Source: Alphaproteobacteria bacterium (lineage in GTDB: Bacteria; Pseudomonadota; Alphaproteobacteria; SMXQ01). Taken from it: DNA of 41,003 bases. Where the stretch lies: NCBI GenBank assembly GCA_027292975.1, contig JAPUGG010000274.1:1-41003 (forward strand), given 5' to 3'. Made by a program: the position numbers and the translations under genes. The notes below the pieces were generated by a model. That model had not been told where the DNA came from and made no database searches. It saw only the letters and a list, made by a program, of their open reading frames with translations. Of the stretch, positions 1-10,804 are shown piece by piece. How positions within the stretch are numbered: the stretch's first letter is position 1; every line of letters begins with the position of its first letter.

Positions 1-1712
<1,712 letters not shown>

Positions 1713-1752
1713 AGAGTGATCGCCCGCGGCATCCGGCACCACGGGTTCAGGC

Positions 1753-1770
1753 CCCTCGTGGTTGCGAGGG
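1753..1770 (+). promoter_or_regulatory. Small hairpin in the rpsA leader region
   Basis: A perfect 6-bp stem (CCCTCG/CGAGGG) with a 6-nt loop lies in the cmk-rpsA gap, about 115 nt before the rpsA start. Ribosomal protein S1 represses its own mRNA in enterobacteria, so a structured leader would make sense here. The stem is short, no known alphaproteobacterial motif was recognised, and a chance hairpin is possible. Confidence 0.2.
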
Positions 1771-1885
1771 ACAAATTGTCGGTGGGGTTCGCGGTATCAG
1801 CGGCCCAGGGATAGGACCGAGGGACGGTGATTCGGCCGAGGGGCGTCAGGACCGGCCCGAAGGCATTGGAAGGCTAGGAGAACAT

Positions 1886-3772
1886 ATGTCTGATCAACAC
1901 GCCGGAGATGTGGCCGAGCCGTTTTCGACCGGCGAGAACTTTGCCGAACTGCTCGAGGAATCTCTTGGCGACAGAGGCCCCGTCGAGGGCACCGTGCTCA
2001 AAGGCACCGTCGTCTCCATAGAGAACGACATGGCGGTGGTCGACGTCGGACTCAAGTCCGCCGGCCGCGTCGCCCTGAAGGAATTCTCCTCTCCCGGCCA
2101 GGGCGCCGAATTGAAGCCCGGGGACGAGGTCGAGGTCTATCTCGAGCGCTACGAGGACCGCAACGGCGAAGCGGTGCTCAGCCGCGACAAGGCTCGGCGG
2201 GAAGAGGCCTGGACCCTGCTTGAAAGCGCGTACAATGATAACCTGCGCGTCTCCGGAACCATCTTCGGCCGCGTCAAGGGCGGGTTCACCGTGGATCTTT
2301 CGGGCGCGGTGGCGTTTCTCCCGGGGTCCCAGGTCGACATCCGGCCGGTGCGCGACGTCAGCCACCTGATGAGCACGCCCCAGGAATTTCATATCCTCAA
2401 GATGGACCGCTCTCGGGGCAATATCGTGGTTTCGCGCCGCGCCGTGCTCGAGGAATCCCGCGCCGAAGCCCGTTCCGAACTGATCGCCAACCTGAAAGAG
2501 GGGCAGGTGCTGGAGGGCGTCGTCAAGAACATCACCGACTACGGCGCCTTTATCGACTTGGGCGGCGTCGACGGCTTGCTGCATATCACCGACATCTCGT
2601 GGCGGCGCATTAGCCATCCCAGCGAAGCGGTCAATGTGGGCGATTCGGTTAAAGTTCAGGTGATCCGATTCAACCCCGAGAACCAGCGCATCAGCCTCGG
2701 CATGAAACAGCTGGAATCCGACCCCTGGGAAGGCATCGAGAAGAATTATCCGATCGCAACCAAGCTCAAGGGGCGGGTGACCAACATCACCGATTACGGC
2801 GCCTTCGTGGAGCTCGAGCCCGGCGTCGAGGCCCTGGTCCATGTGTCCGAAATGAGTTGGACCAAGAAGAACATCCACCCGGGCAAGATCGTCTCCACTT
2901 CCCAGGAACTGGAAGTCATGGTGCTCGACGTCGATCCCCAGAAGCGTCGCATCAGCCTCGGCCTAAAACAGTGCACCGAAAATCCCTGGGAAGCCTTTGC
3001 ACAGCAATACAGCGCCGGCGCCGAGCTCGAAGGCGAAATCAAGAACATCACCGAATTCGGCCTGTTTGTCGGCCTGCCCGGCGATATCGACGGCATGGTG
3101 CACCTTTCGGATCTCGACTGGACCCGGCCGGGCGAAGAGGCCATCGCCGATTTCGAGAAAGGCGATATGGCCAAGGTCAAGGTGCTGGAAATCGACGTCG
3201 AGAAGGAGCGCGTCAGTCTCGGTATCAAGCAGCTGACCGATGACCCGTTCGAAGGTCGGGCGGCGGCACTCAAGAGGGGCAAGGTCGTGACCTGTACCGT
3301 CAAGGTGGTCACCGACCGTGGTATCGAGGTCGACGTGGATGGCGCCCATGGCTTCATCCGCAGGGCGGATCTCGCCCGCGACCGGTCCGAGCAGCGTCCC
3401 GACCGTTTCGCCGTCGGCGAAAAGGTCGATGCCAGAATCACCAATATCGATCGCGCCTCGCGCAAGCTGTCGCTCTCCATCAAGGCCCACGAATTCGCCG
3501 AAGAGAAGGAAGCCATGGCCCAATTCGGGTCTTCGGATTCCGGCGCCAGCCTGGGGGACATCCTGGGCGCCGCCATCTCCAAGGCCAACCAACAGCGCGC
3601 CCAGGGCGACGACGCCCCTGCGGAGGAAACCCCAACCGAGGACGCCGCCGAGGAGGACACCCCGGCGGAGGATGCACCCGAGGATGCCGCCAAGGGCACG
3701 GCCAGCGAAGAGTCCCCGGCAGCGGTTGATGCCGCCGCCGCGGACGAGGACAAAAAAGACAAGGACGGCTGA
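1886..3772 (+). CDS. rpsA: 30S ribosomal protein S1
   Basis: Binds mRNA on the 30S subunit and helps unfold leaders during initiation. At 628 residues it is a full six-domain S1. OB-fold S1 repeats lie near residues 35-105, 120-187, 205-275, 291-361, 378-449 and 465-535. Repeats 3 to 5 show the typical NITDYGAF or NITEFGLF and GLLHITDISW-like signatures. The C-terminal tail (about 575-628) is low-complexity, rich in Ala, Glu, Asp and Pro, and ends in Lys/Asp residues; this is the variable part of the family. A Shine-Dalgarno TAGGAG at 1875-1880 is 5 nt before the ATG and fixes the start. A 76-bp gap separates it from sppA. Confidence 0.98.
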   Translation: MSDQHAGDVAEPFSTGENFAELLEESLGDRGPVEGTVLKGTVVSIENDMAVVDVGLKSAGRVALKEFSSPGQGAELKPGDEVEVYLERYEDRNGEAVLSRDKARREEAWTLLESAYNDNLRVSGTIFGRVKGGFTVDLSGAVAFLPGSQVDIRPVRDVSHLMSTPQEFHILKMDRSRGNIVVSRRAVLEESRAEARSELIANLKEGQVLEGVVKNITDYGAFIDLGGVDGLLHITDISWRRISHPSEAVNVGDSVKVQVIRFNPENQRISLGMKQLESDPWEGIEKNYPIATKLKGRVTNITDYGAFVELEPGVEALVHVSEMSWTKKNIHPGKIVSTSQELEVMVLDVDPQKRRISLGLKQCTENPWEAFAQQYSAGAELEGEIKNITEFGLFVGLPGDIDGMVHLSDLDWTRPGEEAIADFEKGDMAKVKVLEIDVEKERVSLGIKQLTDDPFEGRAAALKRGKVVTCTVKVVTDRGIEVDVDGAHGFIRRADLARDRSEQRPDRFAVGEKVDARITNIDRASRKLSLSIKAHEFAEEKEAMAQFGSSDSGASLGDILGAAISKANQQRAQGDDAPAEETPTEDAAEEDTPAEDAPEDAAKGTASEESPAAVDAAAADEDKKDKDG

Positions 3773-3848
3773 AACTTTCGCCGTGGATCGGCTATACTCC
3801 GCCTAGCGGCGGCGGCGCCGTCCCAAGGAGACCACCGGTTCAGGTTTC

Positions 3849-4751
3849 ATGACCTTCGAATCCGATTCCCTGATCGATCGCAAGAGGCTCAAGCGTCGGC
3901 TGGCAAACTGGCGGCTTGCCGCGGTCATCGCCGTCGCCAGCGTGGGGCTGGCGTTGTTTGCCCGGTTCGATTCTTTTGAAAGCCGCAATCACGTGGCCCG
4001 GCTGTCGGTCAATGGCATTATTGTCGAGGATCGAAAGCGCGCTCAAGCCCTTGACCGCGTTGCCCGGGACAACAGCGCCAAGGCGCTGATCGTCCGCATC
4101 AACTCTCCCGGCGGTACCGTGGTGGGCGGCGAAACGCTCTATCACAAGCTGCGCAAGGTTGCCGCCAAGAAGCCGGTGGTCACCGTCATCGGCACGCTCG
4201 GCACGTCCGGCGGCTATATGGTTGCCATAGGCGGCGACCGCATTTTCGCACGGTCGGGCACCATTACCGGCTCCATCGGCGTGATCATGCAGACCACCGA
4301 CCTGACCGGTATGCTGAAGAAGTTCGGCATCACGACCGAGTCCATCAAGTCGGATCCGCTGAAGGCCGTGCCGTCACCCTTAGAGCCGCTGACCGACAAT
4401 GCGCGCGCGCTCATCAAGACGGTCATCAGGGATACCCATCGCCAATTCGTCTCCATGGTGGCCAACCGGCGTGGCCTCGGCCCCGACAAGGCCCGGAAAT
4501 TGGGCGATGGCCGGATTTTTACCGGCGACCAGGCGCTTTCCAACGGGCTGATCGACGCCATCGGCGGCGAAGCCGAGGCGCGGGACTGGCTGGCCAAAGA
4601 GCACGGCATCACCGCGAGCCTCCCCGTGCGTGACGTGCGAATCAACAGAGGCACCAAGAATCTGTTCGGGCTGGTCGAGGAAATGTTTGGAAAAACATTG
4701 TTTTCTGAACGACTTAGACTTGACGGGCTGATTTCCCTTTGGCACCCTTAA
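3849..4751 (+). CDS. sppA: Signal peptide peptidase SppA, S49 family
   Basis: Membrane-anchored serine peptidase that degrades cleaved signal peptides. A single N-terminal membrane segment spans about residues 22-38 after a basic stretch, giving an N-in, C-periplasm topology. The catalytic serine is Ser120 in GTSGGYMVA. The general-base lysine is probably Lys172 in [12 protein letters not shown], 52 residues later, the same spacing as the Ser/Lys dyad of the short Bacillus SppA. At 300 residues it is the short single-domain form, not the 67-kDa enterobacterial type. A possible weak promoter (CTGAAA, 18 bp, TATACT at 3793-3798) precedes it. The purine-rich AAGGAG at 3824-3829 is unusually far (19 nt) from the ATG, so the exact start is less certain than the identity. 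Confidence 0.93.
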   Translation: MTFESDSLIDRKRLKRRLANWRLAAVIAVASVGLALFARFDSFESRNHVARLSVNGIIVEDRKRAQALDRVARDNSAKALIVRINSPGGTVVGGETLYHKLRKVAAKKPVVTVIGTLGTSGGYMVAIGGDRIFARSGTITGSIGVIMQTTDLTGMLKKFGITTESIKSDPLKAVPSPLEPLTDNARALIKTVIRDTHRQFVSMVANRRGLGPDKARKLGDGRIFTGDQALSNGLIDAIGGEAEARDWLAKEHGITASLPVRDVRINRGTKNLFGLVEEMFGKTLFSERLRLDGLISLWHP

Positions 4752-4824
4752 GTGGATTCTTCGGTTACGATCAGGGCCAGGGGGCAAATTCCCCGGCCCG
4801 GAAGCGGAGGGGTACGACGGCCCC

Positions 4825-5106
4825 ATGACAAAATCTGAATTGATCCTGCATCTCGTGGAAAAGAATCCCCATCTCTATCATCGGGATGTGGAACGCATCG
4901 TCACGGCGATCTTCGACGAGATTACCGCCGCGCTGTCACGGGGCGACCGCGTGGAACTGCGCGGCTTCGGCGCGTTTTCCGTAAAGCAGCGCGATGCCCG
5001 GATCGGCCGCAACCCGCGCACCGGGGAAGCGGTCAGTGTCGCCGCGAAGCGGGTGCCGTTTTTCAAGACCGGCAAACTGCTTCGCGAACGGCTCAACGGG
5101 CGTTAG
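4825..5106 (+). CDS. ihfB: Integration host factor subunit beta
   Basis: Small DNA-bending protein that pairs with IHF-alpha and bends DNA sharply at specific sites in recombination, replication and transcription. The 93 residues cover the full HU/IHF fold. The DNA-binding beta-arm carries the signature [10 protein letters not shown], and the core has [10 protein letters not shown]. The N-terminal MTKSELI and the placement between sppA and a LapA-domain gene are typical of ihfB rather than hupB. The sequence GGAGGGG lies about 12 nt upstream of the ATG. The next gene starts 36 bp downstream. Confidence 0.96.
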   Translation: MTKSELILHLVEKNPHLYHRDVERIVTAIFDEITAALSRGDRVELRGFGAFSVKQRDARIGRNPRTGEAVSVAAKRVPFFKTGKLLRERLNGR

Positions 5107-5142
5107 CGCCCCCGTCTCCTTGCGGCCCGCGGCGAGGGCGAC

Positions 5143-5538
5143 ATGCCGACCACCACAGGCGATGGCACCGTGCGCATTCTCTTTTGGCTTTTCACCATCC
5201 CCTTTCTGGCACTGGCCGGCGCCTTTGCCGCGGCCAATCACGGGTCATTGACACTCAAGCTCTGGCCCTTTCCCTTCGAGGCCCAGGTGCCGGTCTACGC
5301 CGCCGTCCTGGGCGCGTTTTTCCTCGGCCTCCTGGTGGCGGCCCTATGGTTCTGGACGGCGGGCCTGGGCGGCCGCCTGGCGCGGCGGCGGTTGGCGCGT
5401 CACGAACGCGCCCTAGAGCAGGAAACCGCCCGTCTCAAACGGGAGTTGGCGGAAAAGAACCGCGCCCCGCCCGCCGCCACCGCGGCCGGGCACGACGACA
5501 CCCGGGCGCGTCGGCTGATCGCCGCGGGGGACGGCTGA
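5143..5538 (+). CDS. LapA-domain (DUF1049) inner-membrane protein
   Basis: Small membrane protein of 131 residues. Two hydrophobic segments, about residues 11-31 and 48-72, flank a short periplasmic loop with the family-typical N-H-G-S-L-T-L block. A cytoplasmic, Arg/Glu-rich, probably coiled-coil tail follows to about residue 108. In enterobacteria the related LapA works with LapB in controlling LpxC and LPS assembly. No lapB is visible here, so that role is only suggested by the family. In alphaproteobacteria a gene of this type commonly lies between ihfB and pyrF/trpF, as it does here. The start used is ATG 5143; the internal position of residue 11 onward fits the first membrane segment. 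Confidence 0.85.
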   Translation: MPTTTGDGTVRILFWLFTIPFLALAGAFAAANHGSLTLKLWPFPFEAQVPVYAAVLGAFFLGLLVAALWFWTAGLGGRLARRRLARHERALEQETARLKRELAEKNRAPPAATAAGHDDTRARRLIAAGDG

Positions 5539-5614
5539 CCCGCCCCCTGTTGCGGCGCCGCGATACAGGCTATAAGACCGGCCCCAGAGGCAACCCACCG
5601 GGCGCCACGACACC

Positions 5615-5767
5615 ATGAACGACACCCAGTCCCACGCCGCGGCGGATCGATCCATTCGGCAAAAGATCCTTTGCGCCATCGACACGCCCGACCTAGAGCA
5701 CTTCCGGGCCCTGGCGGCGGCGCTGAAGGGCCGCATCGTCGCCGAGGCGGCGGCCGAGCTCGCCTGA
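5615..5767 (+). pseudogene. Probable pyrF (orotidine-5'-phosphate decarboxylase) remnant, 50 codons
   Basis: An ATG-to-TGA frame of 50 codons lies 5 bp before trpF, where many relatives have a pyrF of about 230 codons. Residues 17-27 (KILCAIDTPDL) resemble the first beta-strand of OMP decarboxylase, and the following RALAAAL also fits its N-terminus. The sequence then goes straight to an alanine-rich end (EAAAELA) with no trace of the catalytic D-x-K-x-x-D block. I therefore read it as an internally deleted gene, or one rewritten as a small ORF. Codons for LEHFRA (5693-5710) are an exact 18-nt match to the end of the inverted-repeat family seen at 20972-20989. Alternatively it is a genuine small protein of unknown function. 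Confidence 0.55.
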
Positions 5768-5771
5768 TCCC

Positions 5772-6419
5772 GTGCCGGTCACCGTCAAGATTTGCGGCAT
5801 CAACGCGCCCGACGCCCTAGAAGCGGCGATCGAGGGAGACGCGGGCTACGTCGGATTGATGTTTTATCCCGCCTCACCCCGCTTCCTCGCCCTCGACGAG
5901 GCGGCCCGGCTAGCGGCCCTGGTGCCGGACGGGATCCAGCGGGTCGGCGTGTTCGTGGACGCGCCCGATGAGGTCATCGCCCGGACCCTGGATGCGGTGC
6001 CCATAGACATGGTGCAACTCCACGGCGCAGAGCCGCCCCGGCGCGTGGCCGAGATCCGAAGCCTCTTCGCGCGACCGGTGATCAAGGCCATCAAGATCGC
6101 CGGGCCCGACGACCTGGCCGAGGCCCGGGCCCAGGAAACGGCGGCCGACATGCTTCTGTTCGACGCCAAACCCCCCACTGATATGACCGACGCGCTTCCC
6201 GGCGGCAACGCGCTGGCCTTCGACTGGCAGATTATCGCCGGCCACCCTTGGGCGCGGCCGTGGATGCTGTCGGGCGGCCTCACCGCCGCCAATCTGGACC
6301 AAGCGGTCGCCACCAGCGGCGCGGCGCGCGTGGATGTTTCCTCGGGCGTGGAAACCGCGCCGGGACGAAAGGACCCGGCGCTGATCCGCGCCTTTATCCA
6401 GGCCGCGGCGGAGATTTAG
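5772..6419 (+). CDS. trpF: Phosphoribosylanthranilate isomerase
   Basis: Catalyses the Amadori rearrangement of N-(5-phosphoribosyl)anthranilate to CdRP in tryptophan synthesis. The 215-residue TIM barrel has the general-base cysteine at Cys8 (VKICGI) and the general-acid aspartate at Asp131 (LLFDAKPP). The phosphate-binding glycines are in LSGGLTAANL and VDVSSGVE near the C-terminus. The start is GTG at 5772, four bases after the upstream small ORF ends. The gene leads a trpF-trpB-trpA group, but an 82-bp gap with a good promoter separates it from trpB. The other trp genes (trpE, trpD, trpC) are not in the window. Confidence 0.96.
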   Translation: MPVTVKICGINAPDALEAAIEGDAGYVGLMFYPASPRFLALDEAARLAALVPDGIQRVGVFVDAPDEVIARTLDAVPIDMVQLHGAEPPRRVAEIRSLFARPVIKAIKIAGPDDLAEARAQETAADMLLFDAKPPTDMTDALPGGNALAFDWQIIAGHPWARPWMLSGGLTAANLDQAVATSGAARVDVSSGVETAPGRKDPALIRAFIQAAAEI

Positions 6420-6445
6420 CGCCCAGCCGCGGACCGGCCGCGGCA

Positions 6446-6474
6446 TTGGAATATGGCGGCGCCGGGAGTATAGT
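6446..6474 (+). promoter_or_regulatory. Candidate sigma-70 promoter for trpBA-accD-folC
   Basis: TTGGAA (6446-6451) and TATAGT (6469-6474) are separated by 17 bp, and trpB starts 27 bp beyond the -10 box. No attenuator-like leader peptide with Trp codons was seen in the 82-bp gap. The call rests on hexamer matching only. Confidence 0.5.
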
Positions 6475-6501
6475 TCGGCACCCCGATGACGAGTAAAAAA
6501 C

Positions 6502-7713
6502 ATGAGCACCGCCAACACCTTCCGGAGCGGGCCCGACGAGGGCGGGCATTTCGATCTTTTCGGTGGCCGATTCGTCGCCGAGACCCTGATGCCGCTGGTC
6601 CTGGACCTGGAACGGGCCTGGAATGAGGCCCGAACCGATCCCGGCTTCGCCGCCGAATTGGACCATTTCTTGGCCCATTACGCGGGCCGGCCCTCGCCGC
6701 TTTATTTCGCCGAACGGCTGACCCAAGAACTCGGCGGCGCCAAGATCTATTTCAAGCGCGACGAGCTCAACCACACCGGCTCCCACAAGATCAACAACTG
6801 CCTGGGCCAGATCCTGCTGGCCCGGCGCATGGGCAAGAAGCGGATCATCGCCGAGACCGGTGCCGGCCAGCATGGGGTGGCGACGGCGACGGTTTGCGCG
6901 CGCTTCGATCTGGACTGCACCATTTACATGGGCGAAATCGACATCGAGCGCCAACAGCCCAACGTCTTTCGCATGAAGCTTCTCGGCGCCAAGGTGGTGC
7001 CGGTTGGTTCGGGCTCGGCCACCCTCAAGGACGCCATGAACGAGGCCCTGCGCGACTGGGTGGCCAGCGTCGAGACCACCTATTACCTGATCGGCACGGC
7101 GGCGGGGCCGCACCCCTATCCGGCAATGGTCCGCGATTTCCAATCGGTGATCGGGCGCGAAACCCGCGACCAGCTGGACGCCGCCGAAGGCCGGGGGCCC
7201 GATACCCTGGTTGCCTGCATCGGCGGCGGATCCAACGCCATCGGCCTGTTTCACACCTTCCTCGACGAACCCGAAGTCGAGATGTTCGCCGTGGAAGCCG
7301 CCGGCGAAGGCATCGAAACGGGGCGCCACGCCGCCTCCATCACCGCCGGCGCGCCGGGGGTCCTGCACGGCAACCGCACCTATCTGTTGCAGGACGATGA
7401 CGGCCAGATCACCGAGGCCCATTCGATCTCCGCCGGCCTCGATTACCCGGGCATCGGCCCGGAGCATGCCTGGCTTCACGACCAGGGGCGTGTCAATTAC
7501 GTCTCGGCCACCGACGCCGAAGCCTTGGCCGCTTTCAAGCTGTGCTCCGAGTTGGAGGGCATCATACCGGCGTTGGAGCCGGCCCATGCGTTGGCCCACG
7601 TCATCCGCCACTGCCCGGGCCTGGCCCGGGACCATCTGGTGGTCATGAACCTGTGCGGCCGGGGCGACAAGGACGTTTTTTCGGTGGCCCGGCACCTGGG
7701 GGTTGAGTTGTGA
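6502..7713 (+). CDS. trpB: Tryptophan synthase beta chain
   Basis: PLP enzyme that condenses indole with serine as part of the alpha2beta2 tryptophan synthase. The 403-residue length is standard. The PLP-binding lysine is Lys96 in HTGSHKINN. The phosphate-binding glycine loop is GGGSNAIG (near residue 236), preceded by [10 protein letters not shown], the catalytic glutamate region. The sequence before the start is only weakly SD-like (GACGAG). The last codon and stop overlap the trpA GTG start by 4 bp (GTGA), which fits the coupled synthesis of the two subunits. Confidence 0.98.
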   Translation: MSTANTFRSGPDEGGHFDLFGGRFVAETLMPLVLDLERAWNEARTDPGFAAELDHFLAHYAGRPSPLYFAERLTQELGGAKIYFKRDELNHTGSHKINNCLGQILLARRMGKKRIIAETGAGQHGVATATVCARFDLDCTIYMGEIDIERQQPNVFRMKLLGAKVVPVGSGSATLKDAMNEALRDWVASVETTYYLIGTAAGPHPYPAMVRDFQSVIGRETRDQLDAAEGRGPDTLVACIGGGSNAIGLFHTFLDEPEVEMFAVEAAGEGIETGRHAASITAGAPGVLHGNRTYLLQDDDGQITEAHSISAGLDYPGIGPEHAWLHDQGRVNYVSATDAEALAAFKLCSELEGIIPALEPAHALAHVIRHCPGLARDHLVVMNLCGRGDKDVFSVARHLGVEL

Positions 7714-8570
7714 GCGCCGGCGCCGCACTCGACCGCATCCATGAGCGCTTCATGGCGCTTCGCGCCGAGGGCCGTGCCGGGCTGGTGACCTTCGTCACCG
7801 CCGGAGATCCCGATTTCGAAACCTCTTCCGAGATTCTCGCCGGACTTCCCCAAGCCGGCGCCGACCTCATCGAGATCGGCATGCCGTTTTCCGACCCCAT
7901 GGCCGATGGCCCCGCCATCCAGGCCTCCAGCCTGCGGGCGCTTGGAGCGGGCCAGAACATGGCCAAGACGCTCGACCTGGTGCGCCGGTTCCGCGCCGTC
8001 GATGCGACGACGCCGCTGGTGCTGATGGGGTACTACAACCCGATTTACAGATACGGCAACTTAACCTTCCTCGACGACGCCAAAAGTGCCGGCGTCGACG
8101 GGCTGATCATCGTCGACCTGCCGCCCGAGGAGGATTCCGAGCTCTGCCTGCCGGCCCGGGACGCGGGCCTCCACTTCATCCGCTTGGCGACGCCCACCAC
8201 CGATGAGGCGCGCCTGGCCAAGGTGCTCACCAACTCGTCGGGCTTCATCTACTACGTTTCCATCACCGGCATCACCGGTACGCGGTCCGCCCGGCCCGGT
8301 GATGTCGGCGAGCGGATCGCCGCCTTGCGGGTGGCCACGGAGCTCCCCATAGCCGTCGGTTTCGGCATCAAGACCCCGGATCAGGCGGCGGCCATCGCGC
8401 GCATCGCCGATGCCGCGGTGGTGGGCTCCGCCCTGGTTGAACGCATTGGCGATGGCCTTGACGCCGAGCGCCGCCCGGGGGCAAATTTGGTGGCCGAAAC
8501 GCTTAGCTTGGTGAAGCAGCTCGCCGCCGGCGTGCGCGGTGCGAGGCACTCAGAGGCCGCCACGGGGTAG
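7710..8570 (+). CDS. trpA: Tryptophan synthase alpha chain
   Basis: Cleaves indole-3-glycerol phosphate to indole and glyceraldehyde-3-phosphate; the indole channels to TrpB. The 286-residue TIM barrel has the catalytic pair Glu55 (LIEIGMPF) and Asp66 (MADGP), equivalent to Glu49 and Asp60 of the Salmonella enzyme. The loop GITGTR and the phosphate site VGFGIKTP are present. The GTG start overlaps the trpB stop by 4 bp. The C-terminus is about 15 residues longer than the compact enzymes. accD begins 3 bp after the stop. Confidence 0.97.
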   Translation: MSAGAALDRIHERFMALRAEGRAGLVTFVTAGDPDFETSSEILAGLPQAGADLIEIGMPFSDPMADGPAIQASSLRALGAGQNMAKTLDLVRRFRAVDATTPLVLMGYYNPIYRYGNLTFLDDAKSAGVDGLIIVDLPPEEDSELCLPARDAGLHFIRLATPTTDEARLAKVLTNSSGFIYYVSITGITGTRSARPGDVGERIAALRVATELPIAVGFGIKTPDQAAAIARIADAAVVGSALVERIGDGLDAERRPGANLVAETLSLVKQLAAGVRGARHSEAATG

Positions 8571-8573
8571 ACC

Positions 8574-9500
8574 ATGAACTGGCTCACCAATTTCGTCAGA
8601 CCCCGCATCCGCGCCCTGGTGGGCAAGCAAGGCGTGCCCGACAACCTGTGGCACAAATGCACCGCCTGCGAACAGATGATCTTCCACCGGGAATTGTCGG
8701 CCAACCTGTATGTCTGCACCCATTGCGGCCATCACATGCGGATGTCGGCCAAGGACCGGCTGGCCATGATGTTCGACGGCGACAGCACCCAGACCATCGA
8801 ACTCCCCGAGACCATCGACGATCCCCTCAAATTCCGGGACCAGAAACGTTACGGCGACCGCCTCAAGGAAGCCCGGGCGAAGACCGGCATCAATGACGCG
8901 ATTCTGGTCGCCCACGGCGAGATCGGCGGGATTCCCGCGGTCATCGCCGCCTTCGATTTCCGTTTCATGGGCGGCTCCATGGGAACCGCCGTCGGCGACG
9001 GCCTGATCGCCGCCGCCCGCCTGGCGATCTTGCAGGACGCGCCGCTCATCGTTTTCCCGTCCTCGGGCGGGGCGCGCATGCAGGAGGGCATCCTTGCCCT
9101 GATGCAGATGACGCGGAGCACCATCGCCGTCCAGGAGATCCGCGAAGCGGGCCTGCCCTATATCGTCGTGCTGACCGACCCGACCACCGGCGGCGTATCG
9201 GCGAGCTTCGCCATGCTGGGCGATATCTCCATCGCCGAACCCGGGGCGATCATCGGCTTCGCGGGCGCGCGGGTCATCGAAAGTACCATCCACGAGACCC
9301 TGCCCGAAGGTTTCCAGCGCGCCGAATACCTTCTCGAACACGGCATGATCGACATGGTGGTGCCGCGCCATGAGTTGCGCGATACCTTGATCCGGGTGCT
9401 CGACCTCCTGCGCAACCGGAACCCGGCCGCAGAAGTGGTCGCCCTGCCCAAGTCAGAGGCCGCGGCCGATGACCAAGGGAACCCCGCCCCTGAACTCTGA
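8574..9500 (+). CDS. accD: Acetyl-CoA carboxylase carboxyltransferase subunit beta
   Basis: Beta half of the carboxyltransferase that moves CO2 from biotin to acetyl-CoA, the first step of fatty acid synthesis. An N-terminal zinc ribbon is formed by Cys29, Cys32, Cys48 and Cys51. The crotonase-fold CT domain follows, with GGSMG, SSGGARMQEG and DPTTGGVSASFAMLGD as landmarks. The 308-residue length is normal. Its 3' end overlaps folC by 32 bp, a common arrangement of these two genes. The partner accA is not in the window. Confidence 0.97.
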   Translation: MNWLTNFVRPRIRALVGKQGVPDNLWHKCTACEQMIFHRELSANLYVCTHCGHHMRMSAKDRLAMMFDGDSTQTIELPETIDDPLKFRDQKRYGDRLKEARAKTGINDAILVAHGEIGGIPAVIAAFDFRFMGGSMGTAVGDGLIAAARLAILQDAPLIVFPSSGGARMQEGILALMQMTRSTIAVQEIREAGLPYIVVLTDPTTGGVSASFAMLGDISIAEPGAIIGFAGARVIESTIHETLPEGFQRAEYLLEHGMIDMVVPRHELRDTLIRVLDLLRNRNPAAEVVALPKSEAAADDQGNPAPEL

Positions 9501-10776
9501 CGCGGTGCTGGCCCGCCTCCACCAGCTTCACCCAAAAAAGATCGACCTGTCCCTTGGCCGGATCCGGCGTCTCCTGGGCGCCCTGGGCAATCCGGAACGC
9601 GACCTGGCGCCGGTCATCCACGTCGCCGGCACCAACGGCAAGGGCTCCGTCATCGCCTTCATCAAGGCGATGGCGGAAGCCGCCGGGCGCAAGGCCAACG
9701 TCTATACCTCCCCCCACCTGGTGCGCTTCACCGAGCGCATCCGGCCGGCCGGCCGGGAGATCGGCGAGCGCGCCCTTGCCCGATTGCTGGGGGAATGCGA
9801 AGCCGCCAACGCAGCCCATCCCATCACCTTCTTCGAGATCACCACGGCGGCGGCCTTCCTCGCCTTCGCGCGCGTTAAGGCCGACCTCACCTTGATAGAG
9901 ACCGGTCTCGGCGGACGGCTGGACGCCACCAACGTGATCGCACGGCCCAAAGTCACCGTCATCACGCCGGTCTCCCTCGACCATCAGCAATTCTTAGGGC
10001 CGCGCCTTGCCGGCATCGCCGGGGAAAAAGCCGGCATCCTGAAGCGCCGCATTCCCGGCATCATCGGCCCCCAGCATGCCATCGCCGCCCGGGTGATCAA
10101 TCAGCGGGCCGAAGCACTTCAGGCGCCGCTGATCCGCTGGGGCCGGGATTTCAGGGCCGAATTGGGGCCTGGGTCGCTGATTTTCAGCGACCGGGACGGC
10201 GATCTCCAGCTGCCCCGTCCCGGGCTCAAAGGGGCCCACCAAGCCGCCAACGCGGCCATCGCCATCGCCGCGCTCAAGGCACTGGGGGACCGGGACATCG
10301 GCGCCGCCGCCTTCGCCCGGGGGATCGCCCGGGCCACCTGGCCGGCCCGCCTGCAACGGCTGACCGGCGGCCCGTTGAGCGCGCCGCTGATCGCCGGCGG
10401 GTTCGAGGTCTGGCTCGACGGCGGGCACAATCCCGCCGCCGGACGGGCGCTGGCCAAGACACTCAGCCAGGACGGCGGGACGCCGCTTTACCTGGTGGTC
10501 GCCATGGCGGCGCCGAAACGTGCGGGCGAATTCCTAAAACCGCTGGCCGGTCTCGCCCCCAAGGGCCTCTGGGCGGTGGCCGTGCCGGGCGACCACGCTT
10601 CCTTCCCCCCCGATCGCCTCGCCGCCCTCGCCCGGCGTCTCGGCATTGCCGCCCATCGGGCCGCCTCGCCGGCGGCGGCGCTCGGCGCCATCGCGGGGCT
10701 CCCGCCGGGCCGGGTCCTGATCACCGGCTCGCTTTACCTGGCCGGCGCGGTGCTGTCCGAGGATCGCGCCGGATAG
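9469..10776 (+). CDS. folC: Bifunctional folylpolyglutamate synthase/dihydrofolate synthase
   Basis: ATP-dependent ligase that adds glutamate to dihydropteroate and to folates. A Mur-ligase P-loop, GTNGKGS, lies at residues 54-60. ETGLGGRLDATN and the SLDHQ segment form the substrate and metal site. WLDGGHNPAA begins the C-terminal Rossmann domain, in a total of 435 residues. The start at 9469 lies inside the end of accD; it gives the usual short N-terminal helix before the P-loop. The gene runs convergently into pckA with only 28 bp between the stops. No clear hairpin terminator is visible there. Confidence 0.95.
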   Translation: MTKGTPPLNSDAVLARLHQLHPKKIDLSLGRIRRLLGALGNPERDLAPVIHVAGTNGKGSVIAFIKAMAEAAGRKANVYTSPHLVRFTERIRPAGREIGERALARLLGECEAANAAHPITFFEITTAAAFLAFARVKADLTLIETGLGGRLDATNVIARPKVTVITPVSLDHQQFLGPRLAGIAGEKAGILKRRIPGIIGPQHAIAARVINQRAEALQAPLIRWGRDFRAELGPGSLIFSDRDGDLQLPRPGLKGAHQAANAAIAIAALKALGDRDIGAAAFARGIARATWPARLQRLTGGPLSAPLIAGGFEVWLDGGHNPAAGRALAKTLSQDGGTPLYLVVAMAAPKRAGEFLKPLAGLAPKGLWAVAVPGDHASFPPDRLAALARRLGIAAHRAASPAAALGAIAGLPPGRVLITGSLYLAGAVLSEDRAG

Positions 10777-10804
10777 CGCATTAAACCGATAAGGGGAATT
10801 CCGT

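Noticed and set aside
1874-2878. 334-codon minus-strand frame opposite rpsA
   Set aside because: Shadow of the GC-rich rpsA coding strand; no ribosome site or family similarity.
6394-7728. 444-codon minus-strand frame opposite trpB
   Set aside because: trpB has intact catalytic motifs; the antisense protein shows nothing recognisable.
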